Shown: positions 1 to 8,256, counted from the first letter of the stretch. The stretch is DNA of 64,000 bases from Paenibacillus rhizosphaerae (GCF_014192015.1 NZ_JACHXJ010000004.1:62001-126000); one strand, 5' to 3'. Notes: generated from the sequence alone by a model not told the origin. Program-made: numbers and translations.

Positions 1-438
1 AGCAGCCATGATTACGGCGAAATTTTTATCGGGGATATTAAAACACCCGTGAAGCACCACTCCCTCGAACTGCGGGCGATGCTGCAGCAAGTGGAGGAAG
101 GTATGGTCGCTCATTTCATTGATGAGCATATTCCATCTGAGTTTCAGCCGATTTTTCGCAGACAACTGCGCGAAGGCAAGGACGATTCCGTCGAAGGCAG
201 AATACTCGAAGTAGCCGATAAACTGGATCAAATCTACGAGGCCTTTACAGAGCTGCAGCGCGGAAACACAGAAAAAGAGTTCATCGTCATGTATAGAGAT
301 GCCCTTATCAAAATTAAAGGAATCAAGCTTCACTGCGTCGACTACTTTTTGGAGCATATTCTCCCCGATTTAGTCAGCGAAGGGTCCAGATCCCCGATCG
401 ATATCGAAAAAATCACGAAAGAAGCCTTAGCCACATAA
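1..438 (+). CDS. YfbR-like HD-domain 5'-deoxynucleotidase (5' end missing)
   Basis: The frame is open from base 1, so the true start lies outside the window. The first residues read SSHDYGEIFIGDIKTPVKH, which closely resembles the E. coli YfbR metal-binding stretch (HD, then GDxxTPVK). A later ADKLDQIYEA stretch supplies the distal Asp of the HD fold. YfbR-type enzymes remove phosphate from deoxynucleoside 5'-monophosphates using a divalent metal in the cytoplasm. Only about the C-terminal 145 residues are present; the first metal-binding His must be upstream. Gene assignment rests on motif memory, not on an alignment, and the exact substrate is not shown by the fragment. Confidence 0.8.
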   Translation, partial: SSHDYGEIFIGDIKTPVKHHSLELRAMLQQVEEGMVAHFIDEHIPSEFQPIFRRQLREGKDDSVEGRILEVADKLDQIYEAFTELQRGNTEKEFIVMYRDALIKIKGIKLHCVDYFLEHILPDLVSEGSRSPIDIEKITKEALAT

Positions 439-724
439 GGAATGATTGGCTCCATTGGTTGTATTCTCCTGCCTTTCAATCCTTTTGAACCTCAGTTCAC
501 CCTCTCGTGCTTTCCAGCTTCAATAGATTTTTCCTCTCTTTTTTTAAAATATTTCCTTACATATATGCTTCGAACCAAGATGAGGCCATGCCGCTCTATG
601 GCCACCTTCGTCAGGTCCCCACTTCTTGCACCACTTCATCAGCTTCCTCTCCCATTTAAGCTCCATTTAAATAAACGGGTTTACTCTAGGGCTATCCATT
701 CCAGCCACAAGGAGTAAATCATCC
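439..724. other. intergenic region without recognisable gene
   Basis: This 286-base stretch separates the HD nucleotidase from the glycosidase gene. It is pyrimidine-rich on the plus strand. One open frame of about 90 codons crosses it but has no ribosome binding site and an implausible composition. The only clear signal is the ribosome binding site of the next gene, AAGGAG near 709-714. Confidence 0.5.
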
Positions 725-1741
725 ATGAACAATAAGAAAAAGAAGTCCAAACGCATTCTGCTCATCAGTCTCACGCTGTCCGTTGCCACGGTCGGCGGCA
801 TCCTCTACGGGCTGGCCGACCGTTATTTGATCCCGCATGTGGAGGAGGTTGTTACCCAGCCCAGCACGGCAGCGGCCATATCGTCGTCTGCTTCCGGTAC
901 GCGGTCGGCGAGTACAACGAAAACAGCTGCTACGAATACATCTACGAATACAGAACCTGCGGCATCCACGGCCTCTGCGGCAAACGCAACCTCTGACGAT
1001 TGGAACTACAAGAGCGATAACGTCGATATCTCGATCAATCAGGTGGAGACCGGTACAGGCGAGGATAAAATTACGTATTACGTCGCCGATGTTCAGCTGA
1101 AGAACGCATCCAACCTTCGGACAGCCTTCGCGGATAATTCCTTCGGCCGCAACATTACCGAGCACACCTCGGAGATTGCGTCCGGCAACAACGCCATTTT
1201 TGCCATCAACGGGGACTATTACGGGTTTCGGAATGACGGCGTCGTCATCCGTAACGGCACCTTGTACCGTGATGAGCCTGCGCGTGACGGGCTGGCGCTG
1301 TTCGGTGACGGCACGATGAAATCGTATAACGAGGAGGCGGTTTCCGCCGAGGATTTGCTGGCCCAAGGGGTAATGAATACCTTTTCGTTTGGACCGGTGC
1401 TGGTGAAAGACGGCACCGCGGTTCAGGATTTCGATAATGTCAAAATCGATACCAACTTCGGCAGCCGCACGATCGACGAGGCCAATCCGCGAACGGGAAT
1501 CGGCATCATTTCGCCGAATCATTACGTGTTTGTCGTGGTGGACGGGCGGCAGCAGAATTATTGCCGGGGCATGACGCTGAACGAGTTTGCGAATCTGTTT
1601 GAGGACCTGGGAGCAACCGAGGCCTACAACCTCGACGGCGGCGGTTCATCGACCATGTACTTTATGGGCCGGGTCGTCAACCGTCCTGGCGGCAAAGGCC
1701 AGGAACGCGGCGTCAGCGACATTATTTATGTTGGGGAATAA
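725..1741 (+). CDS. membrane-anchored phosphodiester glycosidase family protein (NAGPA domain)
   Basis: Protein of 338 residues. A basic N-terminus is followed by one membrane segment (about residues 11-31), then a Ser/Thr/Ala-rich stalk (about 45-92), so the catalytic part is probably outside the cell. The NAGPA/DUF2233 fold is marked by INGDYYGFRN (161-170), NPRTGIG (254-260), NLDGGGSSTMYF (302-313) and a closing RGVSDIIYV. The family cleaves sugar-phosphodiester bonds, as in the human mannose-6-phosphate uncovering enzyme; Bacillales members are often called exopolysaccharide biosynthesis proteins. A good AAGGAG site precedes the ATG. A glycosyltransferase starts 31 bases downstream on the same strand, so the two probably form an envelope-glycan operon. 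The substrate is unknown. Confidence 0.85.
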   Translation: MNNKKKKSKRILLISLTLSVATVGGILYGLADRYLIPHVEEVVTQPSTAAAISSSASGTRSASTTKTAATNTSTNTEPAASTASAANATSDDWNYKSDNVDISINQVETGTGEDKITYYVADVQLKNASNLRTAFADNSFGRNITEHTSEIASGNNAIFAINGDYYGFRNDGVVIRNGTLYRDEPARDGLALFGDGTMKSYNEEAVSAEDLLAQGVMNTFSFGPVLVKDGTAVQDFDNVKIDTNFGSRTIDEANPRTGIGIISPNHYVFVVVDGRQQNYCRGMTLNEFANLFEDLGATEAYNLDGGGSSTMYFMGRVVNRPGGKGQERGVSDIIYVGE

Positions 1742-1772
1742 CGGACCGACGAAGCTGAAGGAGGCTACCGAC

Positions 1773-2849
1773 ATGACAACCGTATTGATTCCGGCCTATG
1801 AGCCTGACCAGAGACTGCTGCAGCTGATTGCCGACCTGAAAGTGGCCTGCCGCTGCAGGATCGTCGTGGTCGATGACGGCAGCGGGGAGGCCTATGGGGA
1901 GCTGTTTCATTCGGCCCGTGAGGCCGGCTGCATCGTGCTGACCCACGACCACAACCTCGGCAAAGGACGGTCTTTGAAGACCGGCTTCGCCTTCCTGAAG
2001 AAGGCAGGTGAGACGGGAGGGATTGTGTGCGCGGACAGTGACGGACAGCACCTCCCGTCCGATATCGTCCGGATTGCCGCGGCGGCCGATGAACACCCCG
2101 GCCATATCGTGCTCGGCTGCCGGCATTTTACCGGCAGGGTCCCGCTGCGAAGCCGGTTCGGCAACCAGGCGACCCGCCTGGTGTACGCCCTGACGACGGG
2201 CCGCTCCGTCACGGATACGCAGACCGGCCTTCGCGGCTTCTCGCCAGCGATGCTGGACTGTCTGTGCAGCATTCCGGGGGAGCGTTTTGAGTATGAAATG
2301 AACATGCTGCTGCAGGCACGCGGAGACGGCTACCCGATCCATGAAGTGCCCATTGATACCGTCTATTTGGAAAAAAACAAATCGTCCCATTTTCGCCCGG
2401 TTGCGGACTCCATCCGGATCTATGCTCCTATCCTGAAGTTTTGCTCTTCGTCCGTACTCTCGGCAGGGCTGGATTTCCTGCTGCTCTTCGTACTTCAGTT
2501 CGTTACCGGCAGCCTGCTGGCTGCCGTAGTCGGTTCGCGGTTGTGCAGCGCCATATTCAACTATGCCATGAACCGCCGCTATGTGTTCGCGAAAAAGGAC
2601 GCCCCCCGGCTGATCGAATCGGCTCCGAAATATTTTGCGCTGGTCGCGTTGATCATGGGATTGAATTACGGCTTGTTGGTATTGTTCCACGAAGTTGTGG
2701 GGATTCCGCTTTTCATCGCCAAGCTGCTCACGGAAGGCTCCTTGTTCGTGTTCAGCTACTGGTGCCAGCGCAAATTCGTGTTCCGTTCCCGGACATGTCC
2801 CGGGGGTGGGCCGCCCAAAACTTATTTTAAGAGATATAAGAAAGTGTGA
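1773..2849 (+). CDS. bifunctional GT2 glycosyltransferase / GtrA-like flippase
   Basis: The frame is open further upstream, but ATG 1773 is preceded by GAAGGAGG at 1756-1763 and gives a normal start (MTTVLIPAYEP), so it is chosen; 358 residues. Residues 1-220 are a GT-A fold: PAYEP, VDDGSG (33-38), NLGKGRSLKTGF (61-72) and the metal-binding DSDGQH (88-93), as in polyprenyl-phosphate sugar transferases. From about residue 220 the protein becomes hydrophobic with four predicted membrane helices and the GtrA-type NYAMNRRYVF motif, suggesting the lipid-linked sugar is moved across the membrane. It follows the phosphodiester glycosidase, so both may act on a surface polymer. The donor sugar is not deducible. 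Confidence 0.88.
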   Translation: MTTVLIPAYEPDQRLLQLIADLKVACRCRIVVVDDGSGEAYGELFHSAREAGCIVLTHDHNLGKGRSLKTGFAFLKKAGETGGIVCADSDGQHLPSDIVRIAAAADEHPGHIVLGCRHFTGRVPLRSRFGNQATRLVYALTTGRSVTDTQTGLRGFSPAMLDCLCSIPGERFEYEMNMLLQARGDGYPIHEVPIDTVYLEKNKSSHFRPVADSIRIYAPILKFCSSSVLSAGLDFLLLFVLQFVTGSLLAAVVGSRLCSAIFNYAMNRRYVFAKKDAPRLIESAPKYFALVALIMGLNYGLLVLFHEVVGIPLFIAKLLTEGSLFVFSYWCQRKFVFRSRTCPGGGPPKTYFKRYKKV

Positions 2850-2915
2850 ACTTTGTAAGAGTTGGGTTCCATATATCGCAAGAGAAAGCTCCACTAAATA
2901 CGGGCCGGATTTTTA

Positions 2916-2950
2916 TAAAAAAGAGCGATCCAATATGGACCGCTCTTTTT
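2916..2950. terminator. bidirectional rho-independent terminator
   Basis: A-rich flank, then GAGCGATCC, a short AATAT loop, GGACCGCTC with one mismatch, then a T tract. The A and T tracts on both sides fit use by the plus-strand glycosyltransferase and by the converging minus-strand gene that ends at 2977. Confidence 0.75.
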
Positions 2951-2976
2951 CGTCTATTTATGCCTTTCGAACAGAT

Positions 2977-3669
2977 TTAGCTTTTATTAAACTCCTCGTT
3001 TAATCGGCTAACGTAATGTTCCAGCACGTAATCCCTCACAAATTTTTCCTTAGCCTCGCTGTCCTCTTTCCTTTGAAACAACACGTTCCTTTTCGTTCGT
3101 TCCGCCGCAGGCTTGTTAAGCCAGAGCTCCAAGGCCTCGCTCTCCAGCTGACGCTTCACCCTTCGTTCCGTTAGATGATCCGCCTGTTTCCGGCTCTGGG
3201 TTTGAACCGTTGGAGACAAGGACGCCGCCGCTTCGGTCTGTTTCATAAGGAGCTCGGTAAGACGTTCGATTTTCTCCTGCTCACGCTGCAGCAGTTCGAG
3301 CAGATGCTGATTAAACTGCTCCTGGCTGTTAAAACGGTCGATCACGGATTTCTCCAGTACTGATAAGGCTTCAGCAAGATTACCGCTCACGCGCTCATCC
3401 TTATGGTCGCTGGTATCGCTCACGGTCGTGATCGTGGATGATTGGCCCAGCAGCACCTCCTCGACCTGCTCCCCGTTCAGCCCCTTGGAGTATTCGTCAC
3501 GGATCCGGGCCAGTGTGGGAATAGACGCGGAAGATATCAGATAACTTTTATGCTGCTTTTTCGTATGCAAGTGATGTCCGTGCCGGTCCATGTATCGCCT
3601 GATTGTTGGCTGAGGAATTTCAAGCTGTCCCGCCAAATCGGAAACTTTCAGCCATTGCTCATCGCTCAT
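2977..3669 (-). CDS. MerR-like winged-helix DNA-binding protein with coiled coil
   Basis: Protein of 230 residues. Residues 1-60 look like a MerR-type winged helix: a WLKVSDLAGQLEIPQPTIRRYMD helix-turn-helix region, then a basic HLHTKKQHKSYLI wing. The middle (about 100-155) is a predicted coiled coil rich in Glu, Gln and Leu (QEQFNQHLLELLQREQEKIE). The C-terminal third is charged and contains ELWLNKPAAERTKR, reminiscent of DUF3967-type tails found in Bacillus cereus group proteins. Such proteins, like RacA, bind DNA and dimerise through the coiled coil. No ligand-binding domain is visible. It is monocistronic and ends at the shared terminator. The target is unknown. Confidence 0.7.
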   Translation of the reverse strand: MSDEQWLKVSDLAGQLEIPQPTIRRYMDRHGHHLHTKKQHKSYLISSASIPTLARIRDEYSKGLNGEQVEEVLLGQSSTITTVSDTSDHKDERVSGNLAEALSVLEKSVIDRFNSQEQFNQHLLELLQREQEKIERLTELLMKQTEAAASLSPTVQTQSRKQADHLTERRVKRQLESEALELWLNKPAAERTKRNVLFQRKEDSEAKEKFVRDYVLEHYVSRLNEEFNKS

Positions 3670-3961
3670 GTGCGCTCACTCTCCCATCATCATACGCTCA
3701 TAGGTCATATATTCTGGACGCGGGGGGCTTTTTCCTTCGAGTGTGGAGCAATTAGACTCACTCCATCGTTCACGGATGAGTTGGCTGACTTCCAGAAGTC
3801 GGGTTATTCAGTCATCGGCATTCCCGGGGCGTTACTTCTTACGACTAGCAGCGTTTATAGATAAGAGGTTACGATATTTTCAAATAATAAAAACCATTTC
3901 TTTAATTATATGGTAAATAAGACGTATATAATGATGTGCATCAACTAGTGAAAGTGAGAGA

Positions 3962-4747
3962 ATGGTCATTAACAAGCTTGCGTTATTTACGGCTTCGATT
4001 TTAATGTTCGGTTTTCTTGTGGGTTGCAGCAAAGATCAGACGATGAACAGCCAACCAACAGGTACGGGTACACCAACAAATTCTCAGGTAACAACGGATT
4101 CGCAACAAAAGGCACATGTGGATACGGCGGAACCGTCACTGGATGCTAAATCTTGGGCCTCGGAGAACAAGGAGGTGAAGCTAACACCGGTTAAGGAAGG
4201 GCAATATTCGTATGAATCCGTAACCGTTGATGTGAATGGTGTGAAAAAGACGTTTAATTGGATTTTTTCGACGCTTGAGGACCCACGGATTTACTACAAG
4301 GATGTTACGGACGACGGGAAGGAAGAAGCGGTGATCGTCCTTAATAAGGGAAAAGGCACGGGACTGAATATCGATGAATTACACGTGCTGGACGGAACAG
4401 ATCTCTCCGAAATCAAGGTGCAGAGCTACCAAGAGATTGTCGCCGATCAGATTGAAACGGGGGTTACCCGGAAAAATGACCAGACTCTTGCCATTAAGGT
4501 GAAGTCACAGGGAAAAGAACATCAATTTGATTATCAGGTTGCCGGTATACATTTTAAACAGGACAAGCTTAGTTTTGGCGGCGTCGTCTATCATTGGATG
4601 AAGAATCAACAAATCGTCACCACGTTAGGTGCAAGCGTTGGCATTTCTCCGCAATACATAGGTGATTTTCAGATCACCTATAGACTCGATAACGCAAATA
4701 ATAAATTGATTGCTGATCAGATCAGGTTTGAACCTGTTCACAGATAG
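3962..4747 (+). CDS. hypothetical secreted lipoprotein
   Basis: Protein of 261 residues beginning with a lipoprotein signal peptide: a basic-hydrophobic start and lipobox LVGC with the lipidated Cys at 22. A Thr/Gln/Ser-rich linker (25-50) precedes a soluble domain of about 200 residues. I do not recognise the family. A stretch DVTDDGKEEAVIVLNKG resembles the short Asp-rich loops in Bacillales lipoproteins that read like degenerate VCBS/FG-GAP repeats, which hints at a beta-rich fold but no function. Start ATG follows a weak GAAAGTGAGAG site. It is monocistronic with its own strong terminator. Confidence 0.75.
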   Translation: MVINKLALFTASILMFGFLVGCSKDQTMNSQPTGTGTPTNSQVTTDSQQKAHVDTAEPSLDAKSWASENKEVKLTPVKEGQYSYESVTVDVNGVKKTFNWIFSTLEDPRIYYKDVTDDGKEEAVIVLNKGKGTGLNIDELHVLDGTDLSEIKVQSYQEIVADQIETGVTRKNDQTLAIKVKSQGKEHQFDYQVAGIHFKQDKLSFGGVVYHWMKNQQIVTTLGASVGISPQYIGDFQITYRLDNANNKLIADQIRFEPVHR

Positions 4748-4767
4748 GATGCTCTGGAGTCAAAAAG

Positions 4768-4800
4768 GAGACGCCGGTCAACTAACCGGCGTCTCTTTTC
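4768..4800 (+). terminator. rho-independent terminator of the lipoprotein gene
   Basis: Stem GAGACGCCGGT / AACCGGCGTCTC with a short loop, followed by TTTT. It lies 20 bases after the lipoprotein stop codon. Confidence 0.9.
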
Positions 4801-4825
4801 CATTCAAAAGGACAACTCACCAATG

Positions 4826-5005
4826 CTATAACTTCCAAATCCGATATAAAATCACCGCGGCCTCAGCCCGGGTGAGTGGATCATGCGGCGTGATCTTACC
4901 ATTGCTGCCGGTAACGATACCGGCTGTACTTTTTTTATATAAATGGATTCTATCATCGACAGGAACGAAAAACGGGCACCCTTCAAGGCGCCTCGTCTTG
5001 GATTC
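4826..5005 (-). pseudogene. 3' relic of an SLH-domain protein gene
   Basis: On the minus strand the frame reads AGIVTGSNGKITPHDPLT followed by RAEAAVILYRIWKL and a stop codon. This is the second half of a surface-layer homology module: GIVTG, the P-x-x-x-L/ITRAEAA core and the closing hydrophobic helix. The preceding residues (FVPVDDRIHLYKKS) match the first SLH helix only loosely, and an in-frame stop at 5006-5008 closes the reading without any start codon. The piece is therefore the last roughly 60 codons of a lost gene. A second relic of the same kind lies at 25097-25294. Confidence 0.75.
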
Positions 5006-5012
5006 CTATTCA

Positions 5013-5417
5013 TCAATGATTTATCGTTCCATTCTTTGGACGATGATCCCGTAGCGGGCGGAGGATAAGGGTACTACTCCAAAAGAGCATGATCGCAATG
5101 ACCGGATGCAGCGCGGACAACACACCGATTCGGGATGACAGCAACGCGGTCAGAAACATGCCTATTGTCATGCCGAGCAGTCCTAAACTTCTTCGGATCA
5201 GTTTCCCGGGCAAGCGGGCGGTCCAGGCTAACCCAGCCATAACTAGAGGCAGCAGAGAGAAATATCTGGGGAAATTCGCATGGAGCAGCCAGTTATCCGG
5301 GCTGACGAAGAGGGCGAGCCCGGCGAGAAATACCTGGAGTGCGACGGAGACGGTGAACAGCCATGCGAGCGCCATGAAACAGATCCGGGCCATCCGCCGA
5401 TAGGAGCTGTCTCCCAT
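5013..5417 (-). CDS. DUF6220-like integral membrane protein
   Basis: Protein of 134 residues with four predicted membrane helices: about 10-35, 45-65, 76-96 and 100-122. The pattern with FLAGLALF in helix one and the conserved LHxNFPRYF loop resembles small DUF6220 proteins of unknown function. It is the third gene of a minus-strand group; its ATG overlaps the stop of the upstream gene at 5417, so the two are translationally coupled. The group shares a promoter region with the TetR gene at 6614 and is probably repressed by it. Function is unknown. Confidence 0.65.
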   Translation of the reverse strand: MGDSSYRRMARICFMALAWLFTVSVALQVFLAGLALFVSPDNWLLHANFPRYFSLLPLVMAGLAWTARLPGKLIRRSLGLLGMTIGMFLTALLSSRIGVLSALHPVIAIMLFWSSTLILRPLRDHRPKNGTINH

Positions 5418-5908
5418 CAGGACTCACCGTCCGTTCGCGAATCCAGAACATTGGTGTCGGCGTGAATGAGAATATGGGAAATTTCTGAAGGCTCCGTTTC
5501 ATGAATCGCGTAGATATGCGGCGGTCGGGGTAGACGCAGTTGGGTATGATCGTGAAAAATACGGGTAATCAGCGTACCGAGAGCTTTTCCGTTGTCTTGT
5601 TGGATGACGCTCCAAAATCGCCTTTCCCGGTTTTCCCATGGCCCCCAGTGCTCTTCCGATTGAGGAAAAGTCCCCGGCAGAACCGGCTGGGTGACCCATC
5701 CCGCCTCTGCGATCTCCGCAGCCAAAGGCTGAAACAGTTTAAGGCAGTAGAAGCCATAGGCGGAATCGCCGCCTTTTGCAAAAATTCGTTCCGTCTCCTC
5801 GAGATGCCGTTCCCAAACCGGCTTCCATTGCTCATCGATATATTGCTGGGTATGGGCAGCAAGCACATGCAGGGTCGTCTCTCTTAATGTTTCGGATAGA
5901 TGCTTCAC
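5417..5908 (-). CDS. hypothetical cytoplasmic protein
   Basis: An ATG at 5950 is possible, but GTG 5908 has a clear GGAGGAC site seven bases upstream, so it is preferred (163 residues). The protein is soluble, acidic and Trp-rich, with no signal peptide or membrane segment. I do not recognise a family. It sits between the DUF6526-like gene and the DUF6220-like gene and overlaps the latter by the start/stop junction, so it is part of the operon controlled from 6390-6600. A His-rich stretch (IFHDHTQLRLPRPPHIYAIH) near residue 120 is notable but has no known metal motif. Confidence 0.65.
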   Translation of the reverse strand: MKHLSETLRETTLHVLAAHTQQYIDEQWKPVWERHLEETERIFAKGGDSAYGFYCLKLFQPLAAEIAEAGWVTQPVLPGTFPQSEEHWGPWENRERRFWSVIQQDNGKALGTLITRIFHDHTQLRLPRPPHIYAIHETEPSEISHILIHADTNVLDSRTDGES

Positions 5909-5933
5909 ATTTCGTCCTCCATTCATTATGGGG

Positions 5934-6368
5934 TTATACGCGTTCATCATCGGCTTTCCAAGCTTTAATGGACCGCTTGATGCTCTCAGGGGTCAGATTC
6001 TCCTTCACAGCCTTGTCGCATAAAGCCATCCACTCCTCATCCGGAGCGAATCGCAGCGCAAGGATTTGATTCGTATTCAGACGGGGATCCAGCAGCTTGC
6101 CGGTGAGTGCAAAGCAGTGCAGGTTCTCTTCAGCCCGAATGGCGCGGTCTTGAACCTTGCAGGCGAACCTCCGGGCGAAGATCATCGTGATGACCGCCAT
6201 CAGGGAGACCGACACGAACAGCAACGACGAAAACAGCGATATCCCGTGCATCTCTGCGACAAATAAATGGATGATGGAAGCGATCAGTGTAATGATACCT
6301 AGGGGCACCAGGAAAAAATGGAACGCCGGAACCATCCTGACATGATTGTTGTAATTTTGTGATTTCAT
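5934..6368 (-). CDS. DUF6526-like membrane protein
   Basis: The frame is open to 6557, but ATG 6368 follows GGAGG at 6376-6380 and gives MKSQNYNNHVRMVPAFHF, a start typical of DUF6526 proteins; 144 residues. Two predicted membrane helices (about 14-38 and 46-66) are followed by a charged C-terminal region with RDxAIRAEENLH-like and DPRLNTNQILALRFAPDEE stretches. The function is unknown. It is the first gene of a three-gene minus-strand operon divergent from a TetR regulator, and operator copies sit directly in front of it, so TetR control is likely. Confidence 0.72.
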   Translation of the reverse strand: MKSQNYNNHVRMVPAFHFFLVPLGIITLIASIIHLFVAEMHGISLFSSLLFVSVSLMAVITMIFARRFACKVQDRAIRAEENLHCFALTGKLLDPRLNTNQILALRFAPDEEWMALCDKAVKENLTPESIKRSIKAWKADDERV

Positions 6369-6395
6369 CCTCAAAACCTCCTTTCCAGATAATAT

Positions 6396-6413
6396 GAGTG
6401 AGCGCACACTCAC
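6396..6413. promoter_or_regulatory. TetR operator copy 1
   Basis: Palindrome TGAGTGAGCGCACACTCA, closest to the minus-strand DUF6526-like gene. The arms GAGTG and CACTC match those of two further copies at about 6476 and 6544. It most likely binds the TetR protein encoded at 6614. Confidence 0.75.
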
Positions 6414-6474
6414 CAGAGGAGGGAAGTAGTACCCCATAAAGGAACAGGCTAGCTCCTCAGCGTCATCGCTTTTA

Positions 6475-6492
6475 TGAGTGAGTGCACACTCA
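6475..6492. promoter_or_regulatory. TetR operator copy 2
   Basis: Palindrome TGAGTGAGTGCACACTCA, identical to the core of copy 3 and one base different from copy 1. It lies midway in the divergent region between the DUF6526-like operon and the TetR gene. Confidence 0.75.
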
Positions 6493-6542
6493 CTATACCG
6501 TAAAACAGTCCCATTCAACCAGCAGATTAGCTCGCTTGACAA

Positions 6543-6560
6543 TGAGTGAGTGCACACTCA
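6543..6560. promoter_or_regulatory. TetR operator copy 3
   Basis: Palindrome TGAGTGAGTGCACACTCA, nearest the TetR gene (54 bases before its TTG start) and suited to autorepression. Three copies within 165 bases of one divergent region argue strongly against chance. Confidence 0.75.
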
Positions 6561-6613
6561 TAATGGAAGCATAACCAGTTATTACTGCAATGTCAATAGA
6601 GTGAGGGATACCA

Positions 6614-7198
6614 TTGGACTTGAAAAATAAAATTGCCGATGCCGCAGAACAGGTGTTATTAAGGAATGGCCTGGCCAAGACGACAACCAAGGAAATCGCC
6701 CGGGCTGCCGGCTGCTCGGAAGGATCGCTATATAACCACTTTTCCAGCAAAGAGGATTTATTTGTCCACGTAATCCGGGGGCAATTGAAGCATTTGATGA
6801 GTACTTTATCGTCGCTGCAAACCATGGCGGGTAAAGAAACCGTCCGGGGCAATCTGGAGCAGGTTGCTCTTGCGGCGCTGGAGGATTTTCATAGCTCCAT
6901 GTCCCTGATCGGTTCCATTTTTTCTGAGCCGGGTCTGCTGCTTCGTCAGCGAGAAGGCTTTCAGCTGCGGAATGAAGGTCCCCATAGGGCAAACGAGGCC
7001 GTGGAAGCCTATTTGAATCAAGAGAAGCAGCTGGGCAGAATCGGGGGAGGCACGGATTCGAGGGCGATTGCCGATTTACTTCTGGGGAGCTGCTTCCAGC
7101 ATGCGTTCCAAATTAACTTTTTGGGCAAAGAGGAGTCACCCGAAGAACGGGCACAATTTGCGGGCCGCGTTTTGGATACTTTATCTGCCCTATTATAA
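6614..7198 (+). CDS. TetR/AcrR family transcriptional regulator
   Basis: Protein of 194 residues starting at TTG 6614 with GAGGGA just upstream. Residues 1-50 are a canonical TetR helix-turn-helix: IADAAEQVLLRNGLAKTT, EIARAAGCSEGSLYNHFSSK, EDLF. The C-terminal ligand-binding domain is not assignable to a subfamily. Three palindromes of one sequence lie between this gene and the divergent DUF6526-like operon, so it probably represses both directions and is relieved by an unknown small molecule. It ends at its own terminator. Confidence 0.9.
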   Translation: MDLKNKIADAAEQVLLRNGLAKTTTKEIARAAGCSEGSLYNHFSSKEDLFVHVIRGQLKHLMSTLSSLQTMAGKETVRGNLEQVALAALEDFHSSMSLIGSIFSEPGLLLRQREGFQLRNEGPHRANEAVEAYLNQEKQLGRIGGGTDSRAIADLLLGSCFQHAFQINFLGKEESPEERAQFAGRVLDTLSALL

Positions 7199-7206
7199 AT
7201 GAACAG

Positions 7207-7234
7207 AACCCAGCCTTCCCAGGCTGGGTTTTTT
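7207..7234 (+). terminator. rho-independent terminator after tetR
   Basis: Stem AACCCAGCCT / AGGCTGGGTT around a four-base loop, then TTTT. It begins nine bases after the TetR stop codon. Confidence 0.9.
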
Positions 7235-7242
7235 GGTATAAT
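7234..7242 (+). promoter_or_regulatory. candidate extended -10 promoter for the ADP-ribosylglycohydrolase gene
   Basis: TTGGTATAAT ends at 7242: a TGn extended -10 with perfect TATAAT, 59 bases before the start codon. No good -35 is possible because that position falls inside the terminator hairpin of the preceding gene. Confidence 0.45.
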
Positions 7243-7300
7243 CATAGCTAATAGAACGTCTGGGCTTCTTTTCCAGATTATCAGAATAGGGGGTGTTGGT

Positions 7301-8188
7301 ATGCAGGACCAAATGCTCGACCGCTTGAAGGGCGGCCTTTACGGCGTGGCCGTGGGCGACGCGCTTGGCGGAACGACGGAATTTATGAGTGTCCGGGAGG
7401 TAAAAGCCCAATACGGCTATTTGACGGAGATCATTGGCGGCGGGGTATGGCAGCTCGAACCGGGAGAAGTGACCGATGATACGATGATGACGCTCTGCGT
7501 GGCGCAGGGAATTCTGGAGAATCCCGCGGAGCCGATGGATGCGATCGGGCGTTATTTTATCGAGTGGTATCAATCGCGGCCCAAAGACATCGGAAACATC
7601 ATCCGGCATGTGTTTGAAAAATATGAGGGCGATTGGTTCGAGGCCGCTTTTATTGCTCACGCAGACATGGGTCAGAGCGGCGGGAACGGCTCCTTGATGC
7701 GATGCCTGCCGGCTGCGCTGGCTTACAAAGACCCGGCCGAGGTTGAGCGGGTGACGATCATGCAATCACGCATGACGCATTATGATCCAAGGTGCGCGGA
7801 AGCTTGCGTCATTTATAATCGCATTGCCGATCGTCTATTACGGGGTGAGGACCTAAGGGAAGCCATCCTGACTGAAGCCGCGGGCAGCGAATACGAAGGG
7901 ATCATCGAGGACGAGCCGGACTGTCCTCCCAGCGGGTTCGTGGTCCATACGTTCCGATGGGTGCTGCATATCCTGCTTCACGCGACCGACTTCAGCGATG
8001 CGGTGCAGCGGGCGGCCAACCTGGGCGGCGATTCCGATACGATCGGAGCGATCACCGGCGGACTGGCGGGCATCTATTACGGCTATGAGGGAATTCCGGC
8101 TAAGTATACGGATACCATCCTCATCAAGGATCAGCTCGACCGGGTGGTCTCGGAGCTGTGTGCGTTGAGGACTTCATCGTCATCGTAA
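7301..8188 (+). CDS. ADP-ribosylglycohydrolase family protein
   Basis: ATG 7301 is chosen because AGGGGGTG lies just upstream; 295 residues, the usual length. Family signatures are GxxxGVAVGDALGG (residues 11-24), the di-magnesium motif VTDDTMM (57-63) and GGDSDTIG (242-249), which together form the metal-binding active site. Members hydrolyse ADP-ribose from modified proteins, nucleic acids or small molecules (DraG/ARH type) in the cytoplasm. No partner ADP-ribosyltransferase is adjacent, and the substrate is unknown. The gene is monocistronic and converges with an epoxide hydrolase gene. Confidence 0.9.
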   Translation: MQDQMLDRLKGGLYGVAVGDALGGTTEFMSVREVKAQYGYLTEIIGGGVWQLEPGEVTDDTMMTLCVAQGILENPAEPMDAIGRYFIEWYQSRPKDIGNIIRHVFEKYEGDWFEAAFIAHADMGQSGGNGSLMRCLPAALAYKDPAEVERVTIMQSRMTHYDPRCAEACVIYNRIADRLLRGEDLREAILTEAAGSEYEGIIEDEPDCPPSGFVVHTFRWVLHILLHATDFSDAVQRAANLGGDSDTIGAITGGLAGIYYGYEGIPAKYTDTILIKDQLDRVVSELCALRTSSSS

Positions 8189-8214
8189 AAAGAAACCGCT
8201 GCAAAAAAAGGGAA

Positions 8215-8236
8215 GAGGGCACCCCTCAGGTGCCCC
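8215..8236 (-). terminator. hairpin ending the epoxide hydrolase gene
   Basis: Stem GGGCACC / AGGTGCCC with a four-base loop. Read on the minus strand it is followed, after CTCTTCCC, by a T tract, so it suits the minus-strand gene ending at 8257 better than the plus-strand gene. Confidence 0.6.
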
Positions 8237-8256
8237 ATTCCTAGCTATTTTCACCG

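Noticed and set aside
442..717. A 91-codon frame between the HD nucleotidase and the glycosidase
   Set aside because: No ribosome binding site, implausible amino-acid composition and codon use unlike its neighbours.
1722..2894. A 390-codon minus-strand frame opposite the glycosyltransferase
   Set aside because: No domain, no start signal, and the plus-strand frame has GT2 and GtrA motifs.
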